A DNA stretch of 64,000 bases from Lachnospiraceae bacterium GAM79 (GCA_020735665.1 CP085928.1:2526501-2590500); one strand, 5' to 3'. Numbered from the stretch's first letter, positions 29,245 to 38,721 are shown. Notes: generated by a model from the sequence alone, not told the origin. A program made the numbers and translations.

Positions 29245-29550
29245 ATGCCGTCTAAAATGTATTTGGGGTTATATAATGCTATCAACAGCATTGTATTTAA
29301 AACAGCAACAACGGAAGCAACGACAGAAGCACAGAATATAATTACCAAAAATGACAGGTTAAGTAAGTTTCTGGAATCTTCCAATAATACAATAGGTATT
29401 TCCAGTTATATTATGGATATTTTGTATATATTGATCGTTCTGGTCATTGCAGTGGCGTTTCTGACGCTGCTTGCACATATATACAAATATATGAAACAAA
29501 AGAGAGATCCACATTATAAAAGAAATGATGATGATTTCTTAGATAATTAA
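29245..29550 (+). CDS. Small single-pass membrane protein, function unknown
   Basis: 101 residues: a short N-terminal region, a Thr/Glu stretch (TATTEATTEA), one strong membrane helix (about 52-78) and a basic/acidic tail KRDPHYKRNDDDFLDN. Translation is supported by TTGGAGGTGG before the ATG. It lies between gyrA and the fumarase genes, 17 bases before fumA, so it is probably in that operon. I do not recognise the family. Confidence 0.65.
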   Translation: MPSKMYLGLYNAINSIVFKTATTEATTEAQNIITKNDRLSKFLESSNNTIGISSYIMDILYILIVLVIAVAFLTLLAHIYKYMKQKRDPHYKRNDDDFLDN

Positions 29551-29567
29551 AAAAGAGGATAAAAGAG

Positions 29568-30410
29568 ATGCGTACAATTAATACAGATGAGATTATTCAG
29601 ACTGTAAAAAAGATGTGTATAGAGGCAAATCTAAAATTGTCAGAGGATATGGAAAAGGCAGTCAGAAATGCCGCAACAGAAGAAGACAGTGTACTTGGCA
29701 GACAGATTCTGACACAGTTATGTGAGAATCTTGATATCGCGGCAAAAGAACAGATACCAATCTGTCAGGATACAGGAATGGCAGTATTCTTTGTAAATGT
29801 TGGTCAGGATGTTCATATAGAAGGCATGAATCTGACAGATGCGATCAATGAAGGGGTAAGACAGGGATATACAGAAGGATATCTCCGTAAGTCCGTCGTA
29901 AGAGATCCGCTGATCCGTGAGAATACAAAGGATAATACACCGGCTATTATTCACTATGATATTGTTCCGGGTGAGAATATCGAGATCACGATTGCACCAA
30001 AGGGATTCGGAAGTGAGAATATGAGCCGTGTGTTCATGTTAAAGCCCGCCGATGGAGAAGAAGGAGTAAAGGCAGCTGTTCTTCAGGCAGTCAAGGATGC
30101 AGGTCCAAATGCATGTCCTCCGATGTTTGTAGGTGTAGGTCTTGGTGGGGATTTTGAAATGGCTGCAAAGCTTGCAAAAAAAGCACTTACCAGAAAAGCC
30201 GGAGAACATTCACCATATGAGCATATCGCAAGAATCGAGAGTGAGATTTTGGATGCCGTTAATCATACGGGAATCGGACCAGGTGGTCTGGGCGGTAAGA
30301 CAACAGCACTTGCAGTTAATATCGAGACTTATGCGACACATATCGCAGGAATGCCTCTTGCAGTTAATATGTGCTGTCATGTAAACAGACATGTAACAAG
30401 GATTCTGTAA
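29568..30410 (+). CDS. Class I fumarate hydratase, alpha subunit
   Basis: 280 residues matching the N-terminal half of the iron-sulfur fumarase/L-tartrate dehydratase family (FumA/TtdA). The family converts fumarate and malate using a [4Fe-4S] cluster. Candidate cluster cysteines are in [20 protein letters not shown] and [22 protein letters not shown] is a family signature. The beta subunit is encoded 84 bases downstream, so this is the split two-gene form typical of anaerobes. Tartrate dehydratase cannot be fully excluded from sequence alone. Confidence 0.9.
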   Translation: MRTINTDEIIQTVKKMCIEANLKLSEDMEKAVRNAATEEDSVLGRQILTQLCENLDIAAKEQIPICQDTGMAVFFVNVGQDVHIEGMNLTDAINEGVRQGYTEGYLRKSVVRDPLIRENTKDNTPAIIHYDIVPGENIEITIAPKGFGSENMSRVFMLKPADGEEGVKAAVLQAVKDAGPNACPPMFVGVGLGGDFEMAAKLAKKALTRKAGEHSPYEHIARIESEILDAVNHTGIGPGGLGGKTTALAVNIETYATHIAGMPLAVNMCCHVNRHVTRIL

Positions 30411-30494
30411 TGGATCTCAAAGACTGCCATTAAGGTCAATACATGGCAGATATGAATTACAGAATTTATTTTATAGAAGAATAAAAAGAGAGAG

Positions 30495-31073
30495 ATGAGA
30501 AAAATGGATAAGCATATTACAGCACCATTTGATAAAAAACAGGTAGAAGAACTTCATGCAGGAGATTATGTATATATATCAGGTGTGATTTATAGTGCCA
30601 GAGATGCTGCACATAAGAGAATGTATGATACATTGATCGAGAATGAAAATGATGAATCAAAGCTTCCAATTAAGTTGGAAGGAAATGTAATCTATTACCT
30701 GGGACCAACACCTGCAAGAGAAGGACAGGTCATCGGATCGGCAGGACCAACAACCAGCAGTCGTATGGACAAATACACACCACTCATTCTTTCAAAAGGT
30801 TTGAATGGAATGATCGGAAAAGGAAAGAGAAGTCAGGCAGTTATTGATGCCATCGTAGAAAACAAGGCAGTATATTTTGCTGCGGTAGGCGGTGCAGGTG
30901 CACTCCTTTCCAAATGTATCAAGAAATCAGAAGTCGTTGCATATGATGATCTGGGAACAGAAGCCATCCGTAAGATGACAGTAGAAAATCTTCCTGTTAT
31001 TGTTGTAATTGACAGCAAAGGAAATAATCTGTACGAAACAGCGGTTGCAGATTATCTGAAACAGCAGGAATAA
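30495..31073 (+). CDS. Class I fumarate hydratase, beta subunit
   Basis: 192 residues (from 30495) matching the C-terminal swivel domain of class I fumarases: AGDYVYISGVIYSARDAAHKR, GPTTSSRMD and GKGKRSQAVIDA. An internal ATG at 30504 gives MDKHITAP, the commoner family N-terminus, and may be the true start; neither ATG has a strong RBS. It pairs with the upstream alpha subunit to form the active enzyme. Confidence 0.9.
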   Translation: MRKMDKHITAPFDKKQVEELHAGDYVYISGVIYSARDAAHKRMYDTLIENENDESKLPIKLEGNVIYYLGPTPAREGQVIGSAGPTTSSRMDKYTPLILSKGLNGMIGKGKRSQAVIDAIVENKAVYFAAVGGAGALLSKCIKKSEVVAYDDLGTEAIRKMTVENLPVIVVIDSKGNNLYETAVADYLKQQE

Positions 31074-31103
31074 TAATATAGAATAAAGCTGTTTTCGTTC
31101 TAT

Positions 31104-31121
31104 TATATCAAAATTGATATA
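31104..31121. promoter_or_regulatory. Palindrome downstream of fumarase genes
   Basis: TATATCA-AAAT-TGATATA, a perfect 7-bp inverted repeat, close to a TATAAT at 31131-31136. It could be an operator for the downstream gene, but AT-rich palindromes arise easily. Confidence 0.25.
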
Positions 31122-31228
31122 TTAAAGAATTATAATAGGGATATTCACAGCTATACATAATTATGTGCATCAGGTTACAATAGCATTGTGATGTTCAAAG
31201 CCATTTAAATAGTAAATGTTTAAGAGAG

Positions 31229-31258
31229 ATGCGCTGGGATGTTCCTGGCGCATTTTTT
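31229..31258 (+). terminator. Rho-independent terminator before the membrane-protein gene
   Basis: ATGCGC...GCGCAT stem with inner G-C pairs (31229-31253) followed by six T. It overlaps the most upstream possible start of the next frame, which is one reason to place that start later, at 31277. Confidence 0.8.
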
Positions 31259-31276
31259 CGATTAAAGAGGAGAGTG

Positions 31277-32944
31277 ATGGATATGGGTAAGAACAAAAAG
31301 AAAAAAGAAAGTTATTATGATGCAGACCAATCCGGCAGAAAATTTGGTAAATGGAATTTTATCATGTTGGCAGCAATCATCATAATAGAAGCAGTATTAT
31401 ATTATGTATTAACGCCGACAATCAATCTTCACAGTGTTGAATTCTGGATATGGATGATTGTAACAGTTGTTGCACTTTTTATTTGTACACTGAATTTAAA
31501 GGCAGAACAGATGGATGATATGCCTGTATCACCAAAACTGACGAAGATATTTGGTATTGTGATCGGAATCATGATCCTGGCAGCACTTGTTGGATGGATC
31601 GGATCATCCAAATTATTTGCAGCTTCCAAATATGCGGGTCTGATCCGGATTGAAGATGGAAATTTTGAGAAAGATATCGTTGAAAGCAAAGAGATCAATG
31701 ACATAGCTCTGATGGATACAGATACAGCGGTTATCATAGGTGAACGTGCGATCGGTTCTTTATCTGATGTGGTCAGCCAGTACGAAGTAAGCAGTGACTA
31801 CAGTACGATCGATTATAATGGAAGTCCGATGAAGGTAGCAGCTCTGGAATATGCCGGATTCATCAAATATATGAATAATAAAAAGAGCGGTATACCGGGA
31901 TATGTACTCGTCGATCCGGTAAAGAATGAAGCAAAATATGTAAAGCTTGAAAAACCAATGATCTATTCACCTTCTGCATATTTCAATCAGAATCTTTATC
32001 GTCATGTGCAGATGGCATATCCGACGGCTATGTTTGAAGGCTTTTATCTGGAATTGGATGATAACGGAAATCCATATTATATCTGTCCGTTACTTACATC
32101 AAATGCAGGTTTGTTCGGTGCAAAGGATGTAAAGGGCGTAGTAATCTGTGATCCATGTACCGGTGATACTGAATATTATGAAGTCGGTGATGTACCAAAA
32201 TGGGTAGACCGTGTCTATGACGGAGATCTGGCATGTAAAAAATATGACTGGTACGGAAAATTATCCGGTGGTTACTGGAACAGCGTATTTGGCAACAAGG
32301 GATGTAAAACGACAACAGATGACTATGGTTATAAGGTAATGAACGGAGATGTGTGGGTATACACAGGTGTAACTTCCGTAAATGGAGATGAATCTAATAT
32401 CGGTTTTGTTATGATCAATCTTCGTACCGGAGAAAGCAAATATTATTCGATTGCTGGTGCAGAAGAACACTCGGCAATGGCATCCGCAGAAGGACAGGTA
32501 CAGCACCTTGGATATAAAGCATCCTTCCCTTCATTGATAAATATTGGCGGTATTCCTACTTATATTATGGTATTAAAAGATAACGGTGGCCTTGTCAAAA
32601 TGTATGCACTGGTTGATGTCGAGAAATACAACATCGTAGCAACCGGAAATACACAGAGAGAAACACTGGCATCTTATAATAAACTGCTGGCACAGAATGG
32701 ACTAAAGACGGGTAAAGATCTGTCCGATGATCTTCCGAACAAGCAGATCACTGTCAAAGATATCAAATACATTAATCTGGAAGACAGTACCTATGTCTAT
32801 ATTACAGATGAAAATGGAAATGTCTATAAACAGGATTTTGCAGAAAATGAAAGTCTGATCTTCATTCAGCAGGGCGATTCAATCAAGGTATTCTATCAGG
32901 AAGGAGAGGATGCAATCAATCAGTTGATCTCGTACGAAAAATAA
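31277..32944 (+). CDS. Membrane-anchored protein of unknown function
   Basis: 555 residues from ATG 31277 (GAGGAGAG sits 6 bases upstream; frames upstream overlap a terminator). A Lys-rich start is followed by three hydrophobic helices (about 25-45, 55-72, 90-112). A large domain of about 430 residues, probably extracytoplasmic, follows. It is rich in aromatic and Gly residues (YWNSVFGNKG, IGFVMINLRTGESKYYSIAG), suggesting beta structure. I recognise no named family. It stands alone between terminators, so it is probably monocistronic. Confidence 0.6.
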   Translation: MDMGKNKKKKESYYDADQSGRKFGKWNFIMLAAIIIIEAVLYYVLTPTINLHSVEFWIWMIVTVVALFICTLNLKAEQMDDMPVSPKLTKIFGIVIGIMILAALVGWIGSSKLFAASKYAGLIRIEDGNFEKDIVESKEINDIALMDTDTAVIIGERAIGSLSDVVSQYEVSSDYSTIDYNGSPMKVAALEYAGFIKYMNNKKSGIPGYVLVDPVKNEAKYVKLEKPMIYSPSAYFNQNLYRHVQMAYPTAMFEGFYLELDDNGNPYYICPLLTSNAGLFGAKDVKGVVICDPCTGDTEYYEVGDVPKWVDRVYDGDLACKKYDWYGKLSGGYWNSVFGNKGCKTTTDDYGYKVMNGDVWVYTGVTSVNGDESNIGFVMINLRTGESKYYSIAGAEEHSAMASAEGQVQHLGYKASFPSLINIGGIPTYIMVLKDNGGLVKMYALVDVEKYNIVATGNTQRETLASYNKLLAQNGLKTGKDLSDDLPNKQITVKDIKYINLEDSTYVYITDENGNVYKQDFAENESLIFIQQGDSIKVFYQEGEDAINQLISYEK

Positions 32945-33088
32945 ATCGTTTAGTAAAAAATACTGTATAAAATAAATTATTTTAAATATATACACTTATA
33001 TAAAGTATATGCAAGATGTATTTAAAATCTGTGTAAATGTGTACAAACTGCATAAATAAAATTGGCAGTATTCACTAATCACATCAAA

Positions 33089-33117
33089 TTGACACGAGAT
33101 CAAATATATTGTAAATT
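33089..33117 (+). promoter_or_regulatory. Candidate promoter of the disrupted FN3 gene
   Basis: TTGACA (33089-33094), 17 bases, TAAATT (33112-33117). Just after the expected start of transcription lies a perfect inverted repeat CTGATTC/GAATCAG (33129-33149). Confidence 0.4.
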
Positions 33118-33189
33118 ATTATTATAGGCTGATTCTTGGGCTGAATCAGTTGATGCAAAAGGTTTTAAACAAGAAAAAAGGAGAGTTCT

Positions 33190-33489
33190 ATGGAAAAGAA
33201 GAGAGTATTCAGTAAATCACTAATTTTACTGGCAATTACAAGTATTATGCTGTTTGCGATGAGCATTACATCTATGGCAGCAACTGAGACAAATATGAAT
33301 ATTCAGCAGACAGGTTCAAGCAGTAGCAGGGTAGATATTACATGGCAAACATACCTTGGTCAGAATATTCATTATCATGTGGAAATGAGTTATGATGGTG
33401 TAAACTGGGCAATGCAGGATTATGCATATAATTCTAATGAAACAATTTATGTAGGTTTGTCAAACATATGTTACACAGATGCCAGATAA
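33190..33489 (+). pseudogene. Secreted FN3-like protein, 5' fragment (split by IS)
   Basis: Encodes 99 residues: a signal peptide (Lys/Arg start, hydrophobic core SLILLAITSIMLFAMSIT, likely cut after SMA) and the first part of a fibronectin-III-like domain. The true sequence ends at YNSNETIY (33449); the rest is read from the insertion sequence until a stop. AAAAAGGAGAG precedes the ATG. Joining this fragment to the 3' part after removing the IS and one target duplication restores a continuous frame (NSNETIY then GLTEGSSYYVRI), so the gene was intact before the insertion. A short secreted peptide might still be made. Confidence 0.85.
33424..33449 (+). repeat. Target-site duplication, left copy (26 bp)
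   Basis: Begins GCATATAATTCT and ends GAAACAATTTA; identical to 34514-34539. If the two ambiguous bases TG are counted with the target the duplication is 28 bp. Confidence 0.9.
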
Positions 33490-34513
33490 TCCTTTAGTAC
33501 CTGATTTGGAGATTTCCATCCTAATGGACGCATAGGAAAGTTGTTATAATCCCTGCGATTATACACTTTCAACTGTTTGGCAAAGTCCTCAAAAGAATAA
33601 AAAGTATGAGTTGCATAAAAACGCTCATTATCCTTTCGGTGGCTTCTTTCAACTTTCCCGTTATGTCGTGGTGTAAAGGGTCGTATAACTTTATGGCGAA
33701 TCCCATGCTGCTTCAGATGCACCTGAAATAGTGTGGGTTTATCACGGTGAGTGGTAAAACGATTTGTAAATTCTGCTCCATTATCAGTTTGGATACATTG
33801 AATGGGTAACGGAAAGGCTTTCACCAGATGCTCTATAAACATAGCAGAAGAATACGTGTTGTGTTCTTCAAAAGCCTCTACGAAACGCCATCTGGAATAC
33901 TCGTCAATGGCAGTATACTGAAAGAATTGTTTGCCGATGACCTTGGGGTTTTTGAGGCATGCAGAAGGAACAAATTTTACATCAACCTGTATGCGTTGTC
34001 CCGGATAATCCATCTGTTCGTAAGGCTTTGGAATATATTTAGGATTTGGCGGATGAACTGCCATAATTCCCTGCTTACGGAGAAATCTGTATAGTCCAGG
34101 GATGGAACGGGAGTAACCACGCTGCTTGAGTTTAACCCAAAAGACAACAAGACCGGCATTGGGATTGCGTCTGCGCATATCAAAGATCAGCTTGATCTCT
34201 TCAGGGGTATGTTGGTTTGGATGATGATGGGGTCTGCGAGAGCGGTCACGAAGGGACTCAATAGAACCATCATAACGTCGTTTCCAACGATAAATGTATT
34301 GACGGTTGGTTTTATATTTGATAGCAGCTTTGGTGACACCAAACCTTTCAGCGTATTTGATTAAGGATAGACGATACCGCATATCTTGTGTTATAGTAGC
34401 CATAGCAGAGAACTCCTTTTTTGTTTTTTTGTTGTGGTGACTAAAATATAACACAAAAGAAGCATCTCTGCTTTTTTTATATTCAGTTGTAACACATGTA
34501 TTGTAATCCTACA
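33450..34513 (-). mobile_element. Insertion sequence, IS481/IS1202-like, 1064 bp
   Basis: Bounded by imperfect terminal inverted repeats. The left end starts TGTAGGTTTG and the right end, read inward, starts TGTAGGATTA; both share the inner block CAT-TGTTACA. It encodes one DDE transposase on the minus strand. It is flanked by 26-bp direct repeats and lies inside an FN3-like gene. The transposase resembles the IS481 group. Long duplications of this size are, to my knowledge, a feature of IS1202-type elements rather than typical IS481. Confidence 0.9.
33471..34403 (-). CDS. DDE transposase (IS481/IS1202-like)
   Basis: 310 residues from the ATG at 34403, chosen because AAAGGAG lies 9 bases upstream; the frame is open 17 more codons. 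An N-terminal HTH (about 1-60) includes RYRLSLIKYAERFGVTKAA, followed by a second helical region RDRSRRPHHHPNQ. The RNase H-like integrase core has candidate catalytic acids in QVDVKFV, CIQTDNGAEF and the late NGKVERSHRKD (DDE order D, D, E). It is full length and apparently intact, so the element may be active. Confidence 0.92.
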   Translation of the reverse strand: MATITQDMRYRLSLIKYAERFGVTKAAIKYKTNRQYIYRWKRRYDGSIESLRDRSRRPHHHPNQHTPEEIKLIFDMRRRNPNAGLVVFWVKLKQRGYSRSIPGLYRFLRKQGIMAVHPPNPKYIPKPYEQMDYPGQRIQVDVKFVPSACLKNPKVIGKQFFQYTAIDEYSRWRFVEAFEEHNTYSSAMFIEHLVKAFPLPIQCIQTDNGAEFTNRFTTHRDKPTLFQVHLKQHGIRHKVIRPFTPRHNGKVERSHRKDNERFYATHTFYSFEDFAKQLKVYNRRDYNNFPMRPLGWKSPNQVLKDYLASV

Positions 34514-34539
34514 GCATATAATTCTAATGAAACAATTTA
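34514..34539 (+). repeat. Target-site duplication, right copy (26 bp)
   Basis: Identical to 33424-33449; immediately follows the CCTACA right end of the insertion sequence. Confidence 0.9.
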
Positions 34540-35500
34540 TGGCTTGACAGAAGGCTCATCTTATTATGTAAGAATATCAGTATATAATAAAGATTTTCAT
34601 TCAACAAATAGTAGCAAAGATGGCAATCTTGTAGCTGTATCACAGAAGCAGTTAGTCAGTACAAATCCTTCAGAGGTACAGAACCTGAGACAGACAGGAG
34701 CAACAAAGAATTCTATATCTATGGAATGGGATCCAGTAGCAGGTGCATCATATTATCGGATACTCATATGGGAAAACTATGAGTATAAGACAATCGCAAC
34801 TTCAAATACAAATTCTGCTACAATTAGTGGATTAGATCCTTCCAGTGAGATCAGGTATTATGTGGCAGCTGTAAAAAATGTAAATGGATATGAGGCTGTA
34901 GGCGATGAATCAGAATCTTCTTATATGAAGACAGTTCCAAAGAAAGTAACCAGAGTAGCAATAACAGACTTATACGATAATATTAAGGTATGTTATTATG
35001 GTTGGACATCTTGCGAGAAAGCAGATGGATATCAGTATGAAATTACTAGCTTAAATGGAAAGAAAAAATATTATAAAGCTACAACAACCTCTACAAGTGC
35101 TCGTTTAACAACATATCCTGTAGGTGCATTTACAAAGGCAAGAGTAAGAGCATATGTTGAAATTAATGGAAAGAAAACATATGGTCCATGGTCAAATTAT
35201 GATTATAATGCTTGCAGTAAGGACGTTACAGCAAGAAGAAGTAAAAATGGTAAGAAAATTACGTTGAAGTGGAAAAAGGTAAGTGGGGTATCAGAATATC
35301 GAATTTACATTTCAACTAAAGAAAAGAAAGGTTACAAAAAGGTTGCAACTGTAAGTTCCAAGAAATCAAGCTATACAATTACAAAGTATAATAAGAAGAA
35401 ACTGAAGAAGGGTCAGAAGTATTATGTACAGTTAAGATATGTTGGTAAGAATGGAAAGAAGAAGGTTGTAAGTAACATATATAGTTATGTACGTCTTTAA
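34514..35500 (+). pseudogene. Secreted FN3-like protein, 3' fragment
   Basis: The in-frame continuation of the gene at 33190, about 328 residues. It holds the rest of the first FN3-like unit (GLTEGSSYYVRISVYN), a second unit (VQNLRQTGATKNSISMEW to SSEIRYYVAAVKNVNGYE) and further Trp/Tyr-rich beta modules. The last ends in KKLKKGQKYYVQLRYVGKNGKKKV. It is very rich in Lys near the C-terminus, like its two downstream paralogues. Without its own signal peptide it cannot be exported normally, so it is probably non-functional; an ATG at 34496 inside the IS end could start a cytoplasmic fragment. Confidence 0.8.
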
Positions 35501-35621
35501 TAAACAAAATTGGTAAGAAGTCATATAAGGCAGATGCAACTTGGTAAACATATACATATATGAGCAAGTATTATTAAAAATATTACTTTAACAATCATAA
35601 AAGTATCTGGTAAAATTTAAA

Positions 35622-35676
35622 ACACCGGAGGAATCATAGTTTTTTGCGATATGGTTTCTCCGGTGTATTTATTTTT
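35622..35676 (+). terminator. Terminator after the disrupted FN3 gene
   Basis: ACACCGGAGGAATCAT (35622-35637) pairs with ATGGTTTCTCCGGTGT (35651-35666) at 14 of 16 positions, followed by ATTTATTTTT. Confidence 0.85.
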
Positions 35677-35724
35677 CAGGCGAGACATGGTTTTGTGCAT
35701 AATTAACAAAAATAAAACACCAAA

Positions 35725-35768
35725 TTGACAAAATAAATAAAAACGAGTACTCTGAAATTACAGGGTAC
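35725..35768 (+). promoter_or_regulatory. Candidate promoter and small palindrome before second FN3 gene
   Basis: TTGACA (35725-35730) is followed after 17 bases by a poor -10 (TACTCT). This overlaps an inverted repeat GTACTCTG/CAGGGTAC (35747-35768). Both this and the promoter of the first paralogue contain CAAATTGACA followed by a small palindrome, hinting at shared regulation. Confidence 0.35.
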
Positions 35769-35816
35769 ATTTTATATAGGTATTTTGTGCATCAAAAAAA
35801 TAGAGGAGAGTATTTT

Positions 35817-37070
35817 ATGGGACAAAGAGTAGTAAAAAGATCATTTCTATTGGTTGCAGTCATGTCAATCATGTTATTTGCAATGAGTATTACGGCATTT
35901 GCAGATGGCGGAGTGACAGGACTTAAGCAGACAGGAGTATCTGCATCAGAAGTAGCAATCTCTTATAACGAGGTAACGAATGCATCCGGATATTTAGTAT
36001 ACTATGCAGGCAGTGATGGTGTATGGCAGCGACCATATGGTCGGACAGAGGTCTCACAGCTAGACAGCAGATCAAACAGTGTAACAATATCAGGTTTGAA
36101 AGCAGCAACTGTTTATACAGTAAAAGTTGTTCCCGTATTTATTGTAAATGGTACATATGCAACAGATGAGAATCAGGCAGGTACATTGCAGGTATTTACA
36201 TCTCCGAATGTAGTTACAGGTCTGAAACAGACAAAGGCAACAGCAAAGACTGCAACATTATCATGGAAAAAGGTAAGTGGTGCGAATAAGTATTATATCG
36301 TAAACAGTTCGAGAACAAAGATCATTGCAAAGACAACAAAGACTTCTGTTACTATCAAAAAATTAAAGACAGGCTCTGCAAATATATATTATGTGTATGC
36401 AGTAAAGAAATTTAATAAAAAGAATGCGATATCACAGGGAAAAGGGCTATATGTCTTTACAACACCCGGAAAACCAACAAAACTGGGGGATTATAAGTTA
36501 GGAAATTACATCTGGAAACCAACAGAAAGTAATCAGATAACGATTGGATGGAACAGAAGCAAGAAAGATAAGTATTATTCATCAGGATATCGTTTGGAGA
36601 TTTATTCTTTAGAGGGCAAGAAGATAAAGGTGTATGATATCAAGAATGGTCATACATTATATAAAAAATTCACCGGTATGAAATCCATCAGAAACAAAGG
36701 CTTCAAATGCAGAGTTACCGGTTATGTCAAGTTGAATAAAAAGAAATTCTATGGAACAAAGTCAGACTGGAAGGTAATCATTCCACAGCCCGGTTTCAAG
36801 ATGACAAGAACCGGATACCACACAGTAAAACTTAACTGGAACTCTATCAAGAATGCAACAGGTTATACTGTATATGCCTGTAAGGATATGAAGGCAGAGA
36901 AGCCGGCGTTCTATAAGGTAAAAGAGGTAGGGGCAGGTACAACTTCCTGTGAAGTAAGCAATCTTACAAGACAGAGATATGTTGGATTTTATGTTATTCC
37001 AACTGTAAAAGTAAAAGGAAAGACATATAAGCCGGCTCCAACGTGGACGATATATGGATATTTGAATTAA
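35817..37070 (+). CDS. Secreted FN3-like repeat protein (paralogue 2)
   Basis: 417 residues from ATG 35817; GAGGAG at 35803-35808 supports this start over the open codons upstream. It has a signal peptide (RSFLLVAVMSIMLFAMSITAFA). Then come two fibronectin-III-like modules (VTGLKQTGVSASEVAISY...; VTGLKQTKATAKTATLSWKK...), a module starting GKPTKLGDYKLGNYIWKP, and a final module with VKLNWNSIKNATGYTVYA. No LPxTG or membrane anchor is visible. It is very Lys-rich. It is probably a secreted or wall-associated binding protein; ligand unknown. It closely resembles the next gene. Confidence 0.75.
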   Translation: MGQRVVKRSFLLVAVMSIMLFAMSITAFADGGVTGLKQTGVSASEVAISYNEVTNASGYLVYYAGSDGVWQRPYGRTEVSQLDSRSNSVTISGLKAATVYTVKVVPVFIVNGTYATDENQAGTLQVFTSPNVVTGLKQTKATAKTATLSWKKVSGANKYYIVNSSRTKIIAKTTKTSVTIKKLKTGSANIYYVYAVKKFNKKNAISQGKGLYVFTTPGKPTKLGDYKLGNYIWKPTESNQITIGWNRSKKDKYYSSGYRLEIYSLEGKKIKVYDIKNGHTLYKKFTGMKSIRNKGFKCRVTGYVKLNKKKFYGTKSDWKVIIPQPGFKMTRTGYHTVKLNWNSIKNATGYTVYACKDMKAEKPAFYKVKEVGAGTTSCEVSNLTRQRYVGFYVIPTVKVKGKTYKPAPTWTIYGYLN

Positions 37071-37228
37071 TATGCGTTAATCATTGAATTAAGAACTATA
37101 AAAGTCATGGGAATATGTAATTTGTACAGATAACATTTCTTGTGCAGTAAAGGACTTCTATGGGGTAAAATGTATATTTGTAAAGAATGCATTTGAACCT
37201 GTAGAAGTTTTTTATATAAAAAAAGATA

Positions 37229-37257
37229 TTGACTATAAATATAAAATTTGATATTTT
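37229..37257 (+). promoter_or_regulatory. Candidate promoter of third FN3 gene
   Basis: TTGACT (37229-37234), 17 bases, TATTTT (37252-37257), 36 bases before the start codon. Confidence 0.35.
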
Positions 37258-37292
37258 TGTAATATAATTTTAACAAAAAGGAAATGATTTAA

Positions 37293-38543
37293 ATGAAAAC
37301 AAAGAAAATATCAATTATAAGGATGATTATAATGACTGTTATTGCGGTCTGTTTTTTTTGTAATCTGACTATGGTTGCACATGCTGAAAATGATGTAACA
37401 GAGATCAAGCAGACGGCTGCCGGCGAGAATACAGTTATGGTAAGCTGGAAAAAGGCAGAAGGTGCGTATGGTTATAATGTATACATATCGACAGATGGTG
37501 TTACTTTTGTAAGGACAACAAAGGGAAGCGAATGCGATGTCTATAATGATACAAAGAAAAAAATCAGTAATCTTACAGCAGGAAGTACATATTATGTATC
37601 AATAGAGGCAGTATATAAGGACAGTGAGGGAAATATCACATCGGGAACGATGTCTGATAAAGTGGAAGTCGTAACAGCTCCAAGTGCATCTAAGATATTC
37701 ACATCATCTATAAAAGAGACAAAGACATCCCCGAATGCAATCTCTTTTAAATGGGGAAGTGTTCGAGGTGCAAACAGATATATCTTATATGTTAACGATA
37801 AAAAGATAGCAACGGTAAAGAAGACCAGTGCAAAGGTAAAAGTAAAGGTAGGTTCTGTGAATACAGTTCGTATCACACCGGTTCGACAATCAACATCCGG
37901 ATTCCTCGCAAAGGGTGGTCATGCGGAAGCGTACGACCTCTATGCTGCGCCGGGAAAACCATGCAAAGTAGCATCTTTTAAGAGAAATAATTATACATGG
38001 TATCCGACTGTCAGCAATAAAGTTATGGTCGGATGGAATAAATCTGCCCGTGACAAATATGAACCGTCAGGATATCAGGTTCAAATTTATTCTTTAAAGA
38101 ATAAAAAACTGAAAACATTTAATACTAAGAAGACAAAAGTAAGATTTGATATCCCTGCGGTGAAGGGAAAGGGATTTAAGGTTCGTGTAAGAAGCTATGT
38201 TAAGATCAACAATAAAAAATGCTACGGAAGATGGTCAGACTACAAGGTAGTGATTCCTCAGGCAAAGATCAGTATCCAGAGAACAGACGAGACAACGGTT
38301 ACCGTAAGGTGGAATAAGGTTACAAATGCAAAGCGTTATTATATTTATGCTTGTAATGACATTAAAGCGGCAAAGCCATTATGGAAAAAAGTAGCTGTTG
38401 TTGGTCCAAATACCGGAAAATATGAATATAATAATTGTATCGTAGGAAGATCTACTGCGATTTATGTTATTCCGGAGGTAAAGGTTGGTAAGTCATTATA
38501 TAAAGCTGCATATGTGTGGTATTTATATATGGATATTAAATAA
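37293..38543 (+). CDS. Secreted FN3-like repeat protein (paralogue 3)
   Basis: 416 residues with the same plan as the preceding gene: a signal peptide ending near VAHA, then FN3-like module VTEIKQTAAGENTVMVSW, a second module starting TKTSPNAISFKWGS, a module starting GKPCKVASFKRNNYTWYP, and a last module with VTVRWNKVTNAKRYYIYA. Length and module order nearly equal paralogue 2, so the pair arose by tandem duplication. AAAAGGAAATG lies before the ATG. No anchor motif. Function unknown; extracellular adhesion or polysaccharide binding is plausible. Confidence 0.75.
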   Translation: MKTKKISIIRMIIMTVIAVCFFCNLTMVAHAENDVTEIKQTAAGENTVMVSWKKAEGAYGYNVYISTDGVTFVRTTKGSECDVYNDTKKKISNLTAGSTYYVSIEAVYKDSEGNITSGTMSDKVEVVTAPSASKIFTSSIKETKTSPNAISFKWGSVRGANRYILYVNDKKIATVKKTSAKVKVKVGSVNTVRITPVRQSTSGFLAKGGHAEAYDLYAAPGKPCKVASFKRNNYTWYPTVSNKVMVGWNKSARDKYEPSGYQVQIYSLKNKKLKTFNTKKTKVRFDIPAVKGKGFKVRVRSYVKINNKKCYGRWSDYKVVIPQAKISIQRTDETTVTVRWNKVTNAKRYYIYACNDIKAAKPLWKKVAVVGPNTGKYEYNNCIVGRSTAIYVIPEVKVGKSLYKAAYVWYLYMDIK

Positions 38544-38633
38544 AAAGTTCTTGACAAACCCAATATCCTTTGATATCATGTACTAGCGTCAAAATTTAAT
38601 ATCCCTGGTGGGAACATTTCATTTAGGCATTTT

Positions 38634-38721
38634 GCAGAAGTACTCAAGTGGCTGAAGAGGCGCCCCTGCTAAGGGTGTAGGCCGTTTGCGCGGCGCGAGG
38701 GTTCAAATCCCTCCTTCTGCG
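38634..38721 (+). tRNA. tRNA-Ser (anticodon GCT)
   Basis: 88 nt with the long variable arm of type II tRNAs. Acceptor GCAGAAG pairs with CTTCTGC, discriminator is G, anticodon loop is CTGCTAA and the T-arm contains GGTTCAAATCC. It reads AGC/AGT. No encoded CCA. Confidence 0.96.
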
